The notes below the pieces were generated by a model. The model searched no databases. It was not told the origin of the DNA and saw only the letters and a list, made by a program, of their open reading frames with translations. A stretch of 64,000 nt of DNA from Ardenticatenales bacterium (GTDB lineage Bacteria; Chloroflexota; Anaerolineae; Epilineales; Epilineaceae): NCBI GenBank assembly GCA_020853525.1, contig JADYYS010000044.1:34070-98069 (forward strand), written 5' to 3'. The position numbers and the translations under genes are program-made. Position 1 is the first letter of the stretch, and each line of letters starts with the position of its first letter. This document shows, one piece after another, positions 37,787 through 46,274 of this stretch.

Positions 37787-39544
37787 TCACGGACACCCCG
37801 CCTTCCACACCGCCCCGTTGTACGGCCCGAACGGCTTGCCCGCGCTCCGGAGGCTCAGCCACAGCCGCAGCGGGTTCGTCGGGCCGGCCGGGCGGTTGGG
37901 GTTCTGGCGCTTCAGCCAACCGTCGAACTGCACCGGGTTGGCGAATGCGGTGGCCTGCACGGCGGCCGGGATGCGCGTGCGCATCTGCGGACACACGCCG
38001 CTCGGCTGCGGGCCGGGGCGCGGCGTGAGGGTCGGCGTGGCGGTCGGCGTCGATGTCTGGACCGGCGTCGGCGTGCGCGAGGCGGTGGCGGTGCGCGTCG
38101 GGCTCGGGACCGCGGTCGTCGGGACGAACGTCGGGATCGACGTCGGCGACGGCACGGGTGTCTCGGTCACCGGCGGCGGGTAGGCGTCGTTCAGGCTGGC
38201 GCGGATGAGCAGGCCGCGCCGGCTGGAGAGGGCCAGCGGGTAGAGGTCGTCGTCCCGCTCGCCGATGAACGCCGCCGCCTCGCCGGCGCCGTCGACGCCG
38301 GGCGCCAGCTCCGGGTCGGCGCTGATCACCAGTGGGCGGCGGGTGCTGGCGGTGACCTGGCTGAAGTGCGGGGCCGGGGCCTCGTTCCAGACGAACAACT
38401 CCGTCGAGCCGTCGGCGTTGCCCGGGTTGTCGGCGTCCTGCGGCACGAGGTCGGACTGCGACAGGAAAGCGATCGCCCGGCCGTCGTCGGACAGGTGCGG
38501 AAGGTGACTGGCCGCGGTCGAGCTCGTGCCGGTCGTGAGCCGCTGGATCGTCTGGCCCGTCCGCCACAAGTAGATCTCGGCGGACAGCGTCGACGGCAGG
38601 CTCTCGACGGCGTGGCCGCTCGCGGCGAATGCGACCCGTCGTCCGTCGCCGCTGACGCTGAACGCCAGCAGCGTGCGGCCCGTCATCGGCGCATGGTGGT
38701 CGGTGACCTGGGTGAAGGCGGCGGCATCCCCGGGACGGGTGTACGGGCCGCGCCAGAGGTAGATCTCCATCCCGCCGTCGGCGTTCCCGCCGACGAGGTC
38801 GGCCGTCGCGCTGAACGCCACGGCATTGCCGAGCACCGCAAGCGCGGCCGGGCCGTGCTCGACCGTCGCGCCGAACGTCGTCAGCTGGCGGATCGGCTGG
38901 CCGATCGTGGCCAGGAAGATCTGATCGGCCCGCTGCGGGTTCGTCCCGACGAGGTCGGCGTTGTGCCAGAAGGCCACGCGTCGACCGTCGCGCGAGATCG
39001 TCGGCGAGCCGGCGTCGCCGGCGGGGGCGCTGCTGATCTGCGTCAGGGCGGTCACGACGTCCCATGTGTAGACCTCGAGCGAGAGGTCGGGGTTGCCCGT
39101 CGTGCCGTCGACCTCGGACAGGAAGGCCAGCCGCTCGCCCAGCTGGTCGACGGACGGCTCGGTCTGCTGCACGTCCGTCGTCGGCGCGGCGGCGGAGTCC
39201 GTCAGCTGTTCGACCCAGCGTTCGGGGTTCCAGCGGAAGATCTGCGGCCGGCCGAGGCGATTCCGCACAACGCTCGTGTCCGTGTCGATCTCGCCGTCGT
39301 GGCGGAATCCGATCGCCCGCCCGTCGCCGCTCATCGCCGGGAACCGCGCGCCCTGGGTGCCGGCGTTGTCCGCCGAGAGCACCTGCAACGACCATTCGGC
39401 GGTGGTCTGCGCCGCGGCGGTGAGCGCCGCGAACACGCCGGCGCCGGCCGCGCAGCCCAGCGCGAGGGCGAGGCCCTCGCGCCGCCAGGCAGGTCGCCGG
39501 CTCGCCCGGCTGCGCCGCCCGTGATCCGATCGCCGTCCGTCCAT
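37787..39544 (-). CDS. Secreted PD40/TolB-like repeat protein with Thr/Pro linker
   Basis: The 585-residue protein starts MDGRRSDHGRRS. A long Arg-rich n-region leads to a hydrophobic helix ending TAAAQT, a signal peptide. The body (about 45-440) is a beta-propeller of PD40-type blades with recurring sequences such as ISRDGRRVAFWHNADL and LSDDGRAIAFLSQSDL. A Thr/Pro linker (about 455-510, with many TPT units) precedes a compact C-terminal module with two Cys (GVCPQMRTRIP, WKAGC). It is extracellular; ligand unknown. It has its own promoter. Confidence 0.75.
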   Translation of the reverse strand: MDGRRSDHGRRSRASRRPAWRREGLALALGCAAGAGVFAALTAAAQTTAEWSLQVLSADNAGTQGARFPAMSGDGRAIGFRHDGEIDTDTSVVRNRLGRPQIFRWNPERWVEQLTDSAAAPTTDVQQTEPSVDQLGERLAFLSEVDGTTGNPDLSLEVYTWDVVTALTQISSAPAGDAGSPTISRDGRRVAFWHNADLVGTNPQRADQIFLATIGQPIRQLTTFGATVEHGPAALAVLGNAVAFSATADLVGGNADGGMEIYLWRGPYTRPGDAAAFTQVTDHHAPMTGRTLLAFSVSGDGRRVAFAASGHAVESLPSTLSAEIYLWRTGQTIQRLTTGTSSTAASHLPHLSDDGRAIAFLSQSDLVPQDADNPGNADGSTELFVWNEAPAPHFSQVTASTRRPLVISADPELAPGVDGAGEAAAFIGERDDDLYPLALSSRRGLLIRASLNDAYPPPVTETPVPSPTSIPTFVPTTAVPSPTRTATASRTPTPVQTSTPTATPTLTPRPGPQPSGVCPQMRTRIPAAVQATAFANPVQFDGWLKRQNPNRPAGPTNPLRLWLSLRSAGKPFGPYNGAVWKAGCP

Positions 39545-39583
39545 CGTCCCACCCCCTCGGCATGCCCCGCTCGGCTGCGACGT

Positions 39584-39611
39584 ACGATAGCCGCCCCGGA
39601 CGGATTGGCAA
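39584..39611 (-). promoter_or_regulatory. Promoter of PD40-repeat protein gene
   Basis: Minus strand TTGCCA (39606-39611), a 16-base spacer and TATCGT (39584-39589), 40 bases before the start codon. Confidence 0.5.
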
Positions 39612-39714
39612 CTCGGCGCGTCCACGCCGAGCGAACGCGCGGTATCCCCGGTCGATCCGCGGCCACCGGCACCGCGGCACACGTCGCGGCTTTCCCGATC
39701 GCCCCGGGCGGCGC

Positions 39715-39791
39715 CAGTACCCCACCACGGACCGCCCTTGTGGCGGCTACCGGAGTCGGTAACACCTAGACTCCGGAGTGATGGCGTACTA
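39715..39791. repeat. 77-bp inverted-repeat element, copy 2
   Basis: Left AGTACCCCACCAC, right end GTGATGGCGTACT (11 of 13 complementary). It aligns over its full length with the reverse complement of 28154-28230. It lies between divergent genes and ends 10 bases before the metallophosphoesterase start codon. Confidence 0.75.
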
Positions 39792-39801
39792 GAGTCCCAC
39801 C

Positions 39802-40704
39802 ATGCCGCGCATCGCCGTACTGGCCGACATCCACGCAAACGTGCCCGCGCTCGATGCCGTCATCGCCGACATCGCCGCGCAGCGCGTCGACGAGGTCGTC
39901 GTCGCCGGTGACCTCGTCGGCCGCGGACCGCTGGGCAGCGCGGTGGTCCGTCGGATACGGGTGCTCGGCTGGGCGTGCGTGCGCGGCAACCACGAGGACT
40001 ACCTCCTCGACTTCCGTGCCGGCCGCGTGCCCGTCGGCTGGCGCGGCGACCCGGCCTGGGCCGGCGCGCGCTGGATGGCGGAGGAGCTGTCGGAGGCCGA
40101 TGCCGTGTTCCTCGATGCGTTGCCGCTGACACACACCCCGCGGCTCGGATCGGACATCCGCATCGTGCACGGCACGCCCGCGTCCAATCGCGAAGGCATC
40201 GGGCCTTGGACGACCGACGCGCAGCTGGCGGGTATCCTGGCGGAACTCGACGCCCCGGTGCTCGTTTGTGCGCATACCCACCATCCGCTGATCCGCACGT
40301 TCGGCGCGCGGCTGGTGGTGAATACGGGCTCGGTCGGCCTTCCGTTCAACGGCGACCCACGGGCACAGTACGTCATACTGGATGCCGAACCGGACGCAGC
40401 CGATGATGCGATCCGGTGGCACGCCGAGCATCGCTACGTGGCATACGATCGCGATCAGGTGCGCCGCATCTATCGCGATACCGGATTCCTCGAGGCCGGC
40501 GGCATCGTGAGCGCGCTGCTGGCGCTCGAGATCGAAACGGCCCGCTCGGTGCTCGTGCCCTACCTGGTCTGGATCGAGAAGCGCGGCGGGACGCCGAGCT
40601 GGTCCACGTGGTCGGCATTCCTGGATGAGGCCGGCTGGGCCGAGACGGCACGCGCTGCCGGGATCCACGCGCCGCGCAGCAGTGCGATCGGTGTCGAGGA
40701 GTAG
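39802..40704 (+). CDS. Calcineurin-like metallophosphoesterase
   Basis: The 300-residue cytoplasmic protein shows the full dimetal phosphoesterase motif set in order: LADIHANVPAL (DxH), VVAGDLVGRGP (GD), CVRGNHEDYLL (GNHE), VHGTPASNREG, CAHTHHPLIRTFG (GHxH-like) and NTGSVGLPFNGDP. This is the YfcE/bacterial protein-phosphatase-like branch. The natural substrate is unknown. The leader is very short and abuts a 77-bp repeat element. The C-terminal 60 residues are a helical extension. Confidence 0.9.
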   Translation: MPRIAVLADIHANVPALDAVIADIAAQRVDEVVVAGDLVGRGPLGSAVVRRIRVLGWACVRGNHEDYLLDFRAGRVPVGWRGDPAWAGARWMAEELSEADAVFLDALPLTHTPRLGSDIRIVHGTPASNREGIGPWTTDAQLAGILAELDAPVLVCAHTHHPLIRTFGARLVVNTGSVGLPFNGDPRAQYVILDAEPDAADDAIRWHAEHRYVAYDRDQVRRIYRDTGFLEAGGIVSALLALEIETARSVLVPYLVWIEKRGGTPSWSTWSAFLDEAGWAETARAAGIHAPRSSAIGVEE

Positions 40705-40760
40705 AACAACATGTTTCGATTACGAGGCGATTTCGATACGGGGCCATGCTCATGTAGCCG

Positions 40761-40829
40761 GCACGCCTCCGGGCGGATGGGCAATGGGACGAAGAAGGGG
40801 GCTTCGCCCGATGCCACCCGGAGACGTGC
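40761..40829. terminator. Long imperfect hairpin between convergent genes
   Basis: Arms GCACGCCTCCGGGCGG (40761-40776) and CCACCCGGAGACGTGC (40814-40829) pair with two wobbles. A smaller stem GGGACGAAG/CTTCGCCC lies inside. It is between the convergent phosphoesterase and the AT-hook-like gene, so it may be a bidirectional terminator or a REP-like element. Confidence 0.45.
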
Positions 40830-40851
40830 GAACAGATCGCCGCTCGCCTGG

Positions 40852-41148
40852 TTAGGCGGCGGACTTGGGCTTGCGGCCGCGGCGCTTGGGAGCGCTGCCC
40901 GGAGCGGGCGTCGGATCGGAGCTGCGGGCGGTCACCTCGAAGATGACGGTCCGCGCATCCGAACGGTGGAACTTGATCTGGACACCGGCCGCATCGGAAG
41001 CCGTCGTCAACCGGTTCTTGATCGTGATCTTGCTCGTTCCCTCTTCGGCCGTCGTCGCCATTCCGCCCTCACCAACAGCCAGACTCTGCAAGAGCATGAC
41101 GTAGTCCGGGCGCGCCGCCAACTGCTCGCGCGTCAGCTTAACAAGCAT
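40852..41148 (-). CDS. Small protein with AT-hook-like basic tail
   Basis: The 98-residue protein starts MLVKLTREQLAARPDYV with a perfect AGGAGG six bases upstream. Residues about 35-75 form a beta-rich core (GTSKITIKNRLTTASDAAGV, IKFHRSDARTVIFEVTAR). A Pro/Ala linker leads to the C-terminal KRRGRKPKSAA, which resembles an AT-hook (RGRKP). A DNA-associated role is inferred from that tail only; I do not recognise the family. It has strong translation signals and stands alone. Confidence 0.7.
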   Translation of the reverse strand: MLVKLTREQLAARPDYVMLLQSLAVGEGGMATTAEEGTSKITIKNRLTTASDAAGVQIKFHRSDARTVIFEVTARSSDPTPAPGSAPKRRGRKPKSAA

Positions 41149-41296
41149 AGTAGCCTCCTGATTCCTGAATGGGTGAAAAGCACACGGGGGAAACATACAC
41201 AAACGCACGATCAAGATCAAGCTTTCCACAAATCAATCACTTGTCCAACAGTCCATGATGATGAGAAGATGATGAGAGATCTTGCAGACATCGGAC

Positions 41297-42085
41297 CTAC
41301 GGGCAATCCGTGGCTTCAGCCCGCTTGAACACCAGCTTCGGTCGCGGCTCAATCAGAAAGCTTCGTGCATTTCCCGTGAGGACGAACCCGGCGCCGGTGG
41401 CGATACGGCGGAGCGCGCGCACCGGTACCGCGGGGCCCGCATCGAGCGCGATGAAACCACCAGGTCGCACGACGCGATTCAGCTCGGCGACGAGCCGCTC
41501 GACGTCCGGCGCACGCAGATAGAGCCCGACGACGCCGCCGGAAATCGCAAGGTCGACGCTCCCGTCCGCCAGTCGCTCCCCCCTGGCGAACAACGGCTCG
41601 GCGATGCTCTGGCAAACGAAGTGCGGCCGGATGATCGTCCCGTCGCGGTTGGCAAAGCCGCCGGCCTGCGCGCGTTCCTCGGCGCGCGCCACGAACCGTT
41701 CGGTCAGGTCATAGCCGATGATCGTCCACGACGGGTCGGCGAAGTGGCACAGCACCTCGGTCGACGTGCCCGGCCCGCAGCCGAGGTCGAGCACCACGGC
41801 GCCATGGGCCGGTATGCGGCCATCGATCGCGGCCGGGATCTGCCGCCGTTCCACCCATCGCTGGGGCAGGTTGTATGCAGCAAATGCGTCGTCATCGAAC
41901 GCGCCGAAGCCATGCGCCACCGTCGCCGCGTCGGCGCCGATCATGCCTTGGCCGACGAACCGGCGGCCGCTGGCCTTCGTGCGCATCTCGGCCGCCTTGC
42001 TCGCCAGGAGCACGGACCACGGCAGCCGCAACGCTCGCCTGTCGGCGTCCGTGACGTGGAGCATCTCGCGCGCGTTCGGATCCAT
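41297..42085 (-). CDS. Class I SAM-dependent methyltransferase
   Basis: The 262-residue protein starts MDPNAREMLHV. Motif I is VVLDLGCGPGTS (about 103-114), followed by IIGYDLTERFVARAEERA (acidic residue of motif II), LAISGGVVGLY and the post-III RVVRPGGFIALD. This is the Methyltransf_11/25 type that methylates small molecules or lipids; the substrate cannot be read from sequence. No partner gene is adjacent. Confidence 0.88.
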   Translation of the reverse strand: MDPNAREMLHVTDADRRALRLPWSVLLASKAAEMRTKASGRRFVGQGMIGADAATVAHGFGAFDDDAFAAYNLPQRWVERRQIPAAIDGRIPAHGAVVLDLGCGPGTSTEVLCHFADPSWTIIGYDLTERFVARAEERAQAGGFANRDGTIIRPHFVCQSIAEPLFARGERLADGSVDLAISGGVVGLYLRAPDVERLVAELNRVVRPGGFIALDAGPAVPVRALRRIATGAGFVLTGNARSFLIEPRPKLVFKRAEATDCP

Positions 42086-42166
42086 CCTTGCGGCTCCATG
42101 GTTCCGGCTGCTCGCCGGTCGATCGTGCGGTCGTGACGGCCGGTACCGGCTGGTCGATTTCGACGT

Positions 42167-42172
42167 TATAAT
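42167..42172 (+). promoter_or_regulatory. TATAAT box before SH3b lipoprotein gene
   Basis: A perfect TATAAT, 99 bases before the start codon, without a clear -35 at 16-18 bases. Two copies of GATCCGAGTTGG lie in tandem just before the GGAGG ribosome binding site (about 42240-42262). Confidence 0.4.
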
Positions 42173-42271
42173 CACCGTCGTCGTTGCCGGGCCTGGCGCA
42201 ATGGTATCGATCGTCGCCGCACGGGTCACGATCGGAATCACGATCCGAGTTGGATCCGAGTTGGAGGAACC

Positions 42272-44035
42272 ATGTACCGCACCCTCGTCACCACCGCTCG
42301 GATCATCGCCCTCGCCGGGTTGTGCAGCGCGGCCATCGCCTGTGCCAAGGCGCCGGCCGACCCGGTCGGCGACGCGCCGGCAGAGGCGCCGGTCGAAGCA
42401 CCGATCGAACCGCCGGCGCACGTCGACGCGCCGGGCATCCCGCTCGCCGCGCCCGTCGTCCTGGCGATCCGCGCCGGCGCCGCCGTCGGCGACACGACGC
42501 TGGAAGCGGACGCCGAGGCGCCCCTCGCCGGCGGCGACGTGCTCACCGTGCCTGAGCGCGGCATGGCCGTCGTGAAGTGGCCCGAGGGTCCGCGCGCCGA
42601 ATCGCTCGGCGCCGCTCTGTCGCTGCTCGAGGCGGACAACGTGCGCCGGCTGGGTGTGACGCAGCGCTCGGGCACCGCCCGCTACAGCATTCCCCAAGCC
42701 GACGCCGACGGCGTGATCTCGCTGGCTGTCGAGACGTCCCGTGCCACGGTGCGCGCCCTCGCCGGCCCGGCAGACGTCATCGTCAGCCTCGATCCGGCCG
42801 CGCCGGCCGACCCGCTCGCCGCCAAGGACCCGGCCGCCGCCGCCGCGGCCGCAACGCTGTGGATCGTCGTCATCGACGGCACGGTCGAGGTGACGGCCGA
42901 CCAGAGCGTCGCCAGCGCCGCCGGCAGCGCCTCGCCGCTCCAGGTCGCCCTCTCGGCCGGCCAGGCGATCGCCGTCGGTCCGAGCGCTGCGTCGGCCGCG
43001 GCCATGCCGGTCGAGCTCGCCGGCATCGAGACGTGGTACGGCGGCCTCGTGGCCGGCGACGGTCCCCCGTCCGTCACCACGGCGGCCTACCGCTGCCAGG
43101 TGCTGGCGCCGCGCGTGGAGCTGCGCGAGCAGCCGTCCGCCACCTCCAAGGCCGTCGCCAAGAGCGTGGCGCTGGCAGGCGGGGCGATCATCGACGTCCG
43201 CGGCCGCTCGAAGGACGGCGCATGGCTGCAGGCCTTCCTCAGCGCCACCGAGCTGACCGGCTGGGTGCCCGCCGCCGACCTGCAGTGCATCGCGCCACCC
43301 GACGTGCTCGGCATCGTCGACCCGGCCACCGTGCACAACGTGGACCGCGCAGCGCTGGCGGTCAAGGTGCCCGATGTGGCGTCGTTCATCCAGGACAAGA
43401 CCGAGATCGCACCCGGCGGCTGCGCCAAGCTCAACTGGGACGTCGTCGCGGGCACCCAGGTGACGTTCGACGGCCAGGCCGTGCCCGGCAAGGGCTTCAA
43501 GGTCATGTGCCCGGCCTCAACAACGTCCTATACCCTGAGCTGGACGGACGAGGCCGGGCGGCCGCAGACGCGCCGGCTGACGATCACCGTGAGCGAAGCC
43601 GTCGCTGCCGCCGCCGCTGCCGGAGCCGCTGCCGGCGCCGCCGGAGCGAGCGGCGGTGGACCTGCCGGTGCTGCGCCCGCAGGCAGCGACCCAACCGCCA
43701 CGCCATGCGTCGGCCCGGAGTGCGAGGTCACCGTCCCGCCGCCGCTTGCCACCGCCACCCGTCGCCCGCGCCCGACGGTGGCGCCGGTGGAGCCGACCGA
43801 CGAGCCCGCGCCGGACCCGACCGATGCCCCGCCGCCGTCCAACCCGACCGACCCGCCACGCACCGACCCGACGGATCGTCCGGATGACCCGACCGCGACA
43901 CCGACGCCGCCTCCAGCGACGGACACGCCGCTGCCGACGCCGGGCACGTCCGAGACCCCGGAGCCGCCCACCGAGACGCCTCCACCGCCGAGCGAGACGC
44001 CGACGCCGGAGGGGATCCCGACGCCGACGCCGTAG
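42272..44035 (+). CDS. Lipoprotein with FecR-like, SH3b and Ig-like domains and Pro-rich tail
   Basis: The 587-residue protein has GGAGG upstream and a lipoprotein signal with lipobox AIAC. The N-terminal region (about 60-240) resembles FecR-type beta domains (AGAAVGDTTLEADAEAPLAG, DVLTVPERGMAVVKWPEG). An SH3b domain (about 270-345) has VELREQPSATSKAV and GAWLQAFL with GWVPAADLQC. An Ig-like module (about 370-435) includes KLNWDVVAGTQVTFDGQAV. The last 140 residues are Ala-rich and then Pro/Thr-rich with many DPTD and TPTP units. It is likely an envelope protein contacting peptidoglycan or glycans. Confidence 0.78.
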   Translation: MYRTLVTTARIIALAGLCSAAIACAKAPADPVGDAPAEAPVEAPIEPPAHVDAPGIPLAAPVVLAIRAGAAVGDTTLEADAEAPLAGGDVLTVPERGMAVVKWPEGPRAESLGAALSLLEADNVRRLGVTQRSGTARYSIPQADADGVISLAVETSRATVRALAGPADVIVSLDPAAPADPLAAKDPAAAAAAATLWIVVIDGTVEVTADQSVASAAGSASPLQVALSAGQAIAVGPSAASAAAMPVELAGIETWYGGLVAGDGPPSVTTAAYRCQVLAPRVELREQPSATSKAVAKSVALAGGAIIDVRGRSKDGAWLQAFLSATELTGWVPAADLQCIAPPDVLGIVDPATVHNVDRAALAVKVPDVASFIQDKTEIAPGGCAKLNWDVVAGTQVTFDGQAVPGKGFKVMCPASTTSYTLSWTDEAGRPQTRRLTITVSEAVAAAAAAGAAAGAAGASGGGPAGAAPAGSDPTATPCVGPECEVTVPPPLATATRRPRPTVAPVEPTDEPAPDPTDAPPPSNPTDPPRTDPTDRPDDPTATPTPPPATDTPLPTPGTSETPEPPTETPPPPSETPTPEGIPTPTP

Positions 44036-44076
44036 GCGAACGCGCAGTCGTCCGATCGTCGATTCGCGCGTCATCC

Positions 44077-44096
44077 GGTCAACGGCTGAAGCCGTT
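44077..44096 (+). terminator. Hairpin after SH3b lipoprotein gene
   Basis: TCAACGGC-TGAA-GCCGTTGA, a perfect 8-bp stem with TTT following, 41 bases after the stop. Intrinsic terminator likely, although this sequence also resembles dispersed REP-type hairpins. Confidence 0.55.
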
Positions 44097-44171
44097 GATT
44101 TCGTCGTTGCGCTCTCGAGAACCTGACCACACGGCGGCTTCACGCCCGATAGGTATCCGACCAACGCAAAC

Positions 44172-44198
44172 CGGGGGCGGACACAAGGCCCGCCCCCG
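44172..44198 (-). terminator. Terminator of the selenoprotein pair
   Basis: CGGGGGCGG-ACACAAGGC-CCGCCCCCG, a 9-bp stem 66 bases after the stop of the second UGA-containing gene; on the minus strand GTTTG follows. Confidence 0.55.
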
Positions 44199-44264
44199 AC
44201 AAGGATCGATCGTTCCAGGCCGATCCGTGCGATCGACCTCGGCGCGCCACGCGCCTCGGTCGCG

Positions 44265-45245
44265 CTACTGCTGCCCCAACGCCTGGTTGAACAACGCCAT
44301 CGGCAGGTAACCGTAGTACCGCGTCGGCGGCGCCGCAGTCGGCGGGACGTTCGTTGCCGTGGGCGGGGGCGGATCCGTCGGCTCGGGCGGGTCGGTGGGC
44401 GCAGGCGTGTCCGTCGGCGCGGGCACGTCCGTCGGCGGGACCGCGGTGGCCGTCGGCGGGACGGCCGCCGGGCGCTCGCCCATCGTCGACCAAGTGCCGC
44501 CGGCGATGTCCCAGCCGTCCTCGTCGCCGTACTCGACGACCGCCACGACCTTCACCTTGTTGAAGTTCGTGCCCTGTTCCGCGGCAAGCTCGCCCTCCAC
44601 CTGGACCGTCTGGCCGGGCTTCAGCTCGTCGGGCAGATCGATCGTCACCACGCCGCGCGCCGTGTTCGACATGTGGACCACCTTGCGGTCCTCCACCAGG
44701 AACGCGACGACCATCGCCGGCCGCTCACCGAACGGGTCGAGCACCGTGCTGCCGACGTTCGTCACGTCGACCTGCACCCGGTACCGGTCGAGCGCCGAAC
44801 GCTTGGCCCAGGCCTTAACCTCGGCCGCGGCCGGTTCCTTGGCGGCGGCCGCGATCATCTGACCGTACTTCTTCTTGAACTCCTGCGAGCCCGACGTGAC
44901 CTCTCGGCCGCTGTTCAGCAGCACGAGCGGCAGGTTGCCGTCGCCGCCGGACGCCCAATAGCGGTTCTTGCGCGCCGCCATCGGCGCGAGGGCGCCGGTG
45001 TACTTGGCGTCCACGTCGTACTCGAACATGGCGACCGGCGCCTTCTGCCGGTCGAAGTCCTTGATCATCTCACTGGCCGCCGGACCGGCGACCGCGCACA
45101 CGCCTCAGCTGACGCGCCCGAACATCTCGAACAACGTGAACCGTTCCATCGGCTGGGCGGCGGCGGAGCGCACGCGCGCCATCGCCCCCACCCCCCCGAC
45201 AAGCAGGCCAAGTGCGGCCAGGATGACCGCAGTCGATCGTCGCAT
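44265..45245 (-). CDS. Secreted thioredoxin-like selenoprotein (UxxC), second of tandem pair
   Basis: From ATG 45245 the frame is open for 46 codons, meets one TGA (45105-45107) and is open again to 44265. Reading TGA as selenocysteine gives 326 residues with U47-G-V-C50, the redox motif position of a thioredoxin fold. A signal peptide (about 1-30) precedes FTLFEMFGRVS-U. The Trx-like domain (about 35-160) includes NLPLVLLNSGREVT, a likely cis-Pro strand. A second beta domain (about 165-260; ELKPGQTVQVEGELAA) is followed by a Pro/Thr linker and the LP-type tail YYGYLPMALFNQ. It is paralogous along its length to the gene 34 bases upstream. Family membership and Sec insertion are inferred from sequence. 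Confidence 0.8.
45067..45107 (-). promoter_or_regulatory. Bacterial SECIS-like stem-loop, second selenoprotein
   Basis: Counting from the base after UGA, +12 to +30 forms an 8-bp stem GGUCGCCG/CGGCGGCC (one G-U) with GUC loop. GGUC occupies +19 to +22. The E. coli fdhF SECIS, as I recall it, has GGUC in the apical loop at the same distance. Confidence 0.7.
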
Positions 45246-45279
45246 GAACGTCCCCCTGAATCCGTGGCGGCCTTGCGGC

Positions 45280-46134
45280 CTATTCGATGCCTCGCCAGAG
45301 CAATGGCAGCATGATCCGATGCGTCGATTCCGTCACCGGCGGTTCAACCGGCGGCGCGTTCACCTTGATCTCGGTCGCGCGAGCGCCCTGCGCCAAGTCC
45401 CACTTGCCGTCCGACTTGCGGTACTCGAGCACGGACAGGATGTCCATGCGCTTCATTGTCGAAGCCTTCAACGCCAGCGTCGTTTCGAGCGTGACACCCT
45501 GACCCGGCTTGAGCACGTCCGGCAACTCGAGCGTCTCGGCGTGCTGGGCGAAGAAGTTCAGGTGGATCACCTTTGCGCGCTCGATGGCGTACACCGCCAC
45601 GGACGCGTCGTTGCCGCCCTCGAACGGGTCGAACGCCATCTCACCGGTGTTCGTCACCGTGACGCTGACGCCGATGCTGTTGTCGTTCACCTTGTGCCAT
45701 CGGCTGCTCACCGCCGCCGTCGGCTCACCGGTGCCCGCCGAGACGATCAGCTGCGTGTAATCCTTGCGGAAGTCGGCGTGCGCGTTCTGCGTCGTCTCGC
45801 GGCCGGCGTTGACGAGCACGAGCGGCAACGTGGCCCCCGTGCCGGCCGGCACACCGGCGGCCTCTCGCCACCGCGCGGCGCGCCGCTTCACGAACGGCAG
45901 CGTGCTGTCGATGTTGTGGGCAAAGATGTAGACCGGAATGCCCTGGTCGCGATACTCCTGAGCCATCTGATTGACCGCCGGACCGGCGGAAGCGCAGATC
46001 GTTCAGGTGATGCGCTCGAAGAACTCGAAGATGACCATCTTGGCCGGCGGCGTCTGAGCCGTCGCCGGCGCTTGCGCCGACCACGCCCCTGCCACCGCCA
46101 GGATCCCCAAGAGGAACAGCACACGCTGTCGCAT
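45280..46134 (-). CDS. Secreted thioredoxin-like selenoprotein (UxxC), first of tandem pair
   Basis: ATG 46134 has GGAGG upstream. The frame contains one internal TGA (46003-46005) and otherwise runs open to 45280. With Sec it encodes 284 residues with U44-T-I-C47. The signal peptide (about 1-26) has a hydrophobic core FLLGILAVAGAW. The redox strand MVIFEFFERIT precedes U, and the helix ASAGPAVNQMAQEYRDQG follows. The Trx-like domain includes IPVYIFAHNIDS and LPLVLVNAGRETT. A C-terminal beta domain (about 165-260; LKPGQGVTLETTLALKAS) leads to the tail HRIMLPLLWRGIE. It is likely an extracytoplasmic thiol/selenol oxidoreductase. selA, selB, selC and selD are not in this window. Confidence 0.8.
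45965..46005 (-). promoter_or_regulatory. Bacterial SECIS-like stem-loop, first selenoprotein
   Basis: After UGA, AUCUG (+4 to +8) pairs with CAGAU (+34 to +38). A symmetric 5x5 internal loop separates it from the upper stem CCGCCG/CGGCGG (+14 to +28) closing a GUC loop. GGUC is at +19 to +22, as in the tandem paralogue. Confidence 0.75.
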
Positions 46135-46274
46135 CGACCCCTCCATCTGCACGCGGTGCACGCGCGCCGCTCCCAAGATTCCGTCCATACGCAGGCGCGG
46201 CCCGCTGGACAGAACGGCAACCATGCAATGTCCGGCCGCGTGACGCTGCACGGTAATCCCGTCCAGGCGGCCTG

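Noticed and set aside
44265..46134. UGA pair as pseudogenes or as UGA-to-Trp/Gly recoding
   Set aside because: Two paralogues share one TGA at the redox position with intact frames on both sides, and TGA terminates many other genes here, often in ATGA overlaps.
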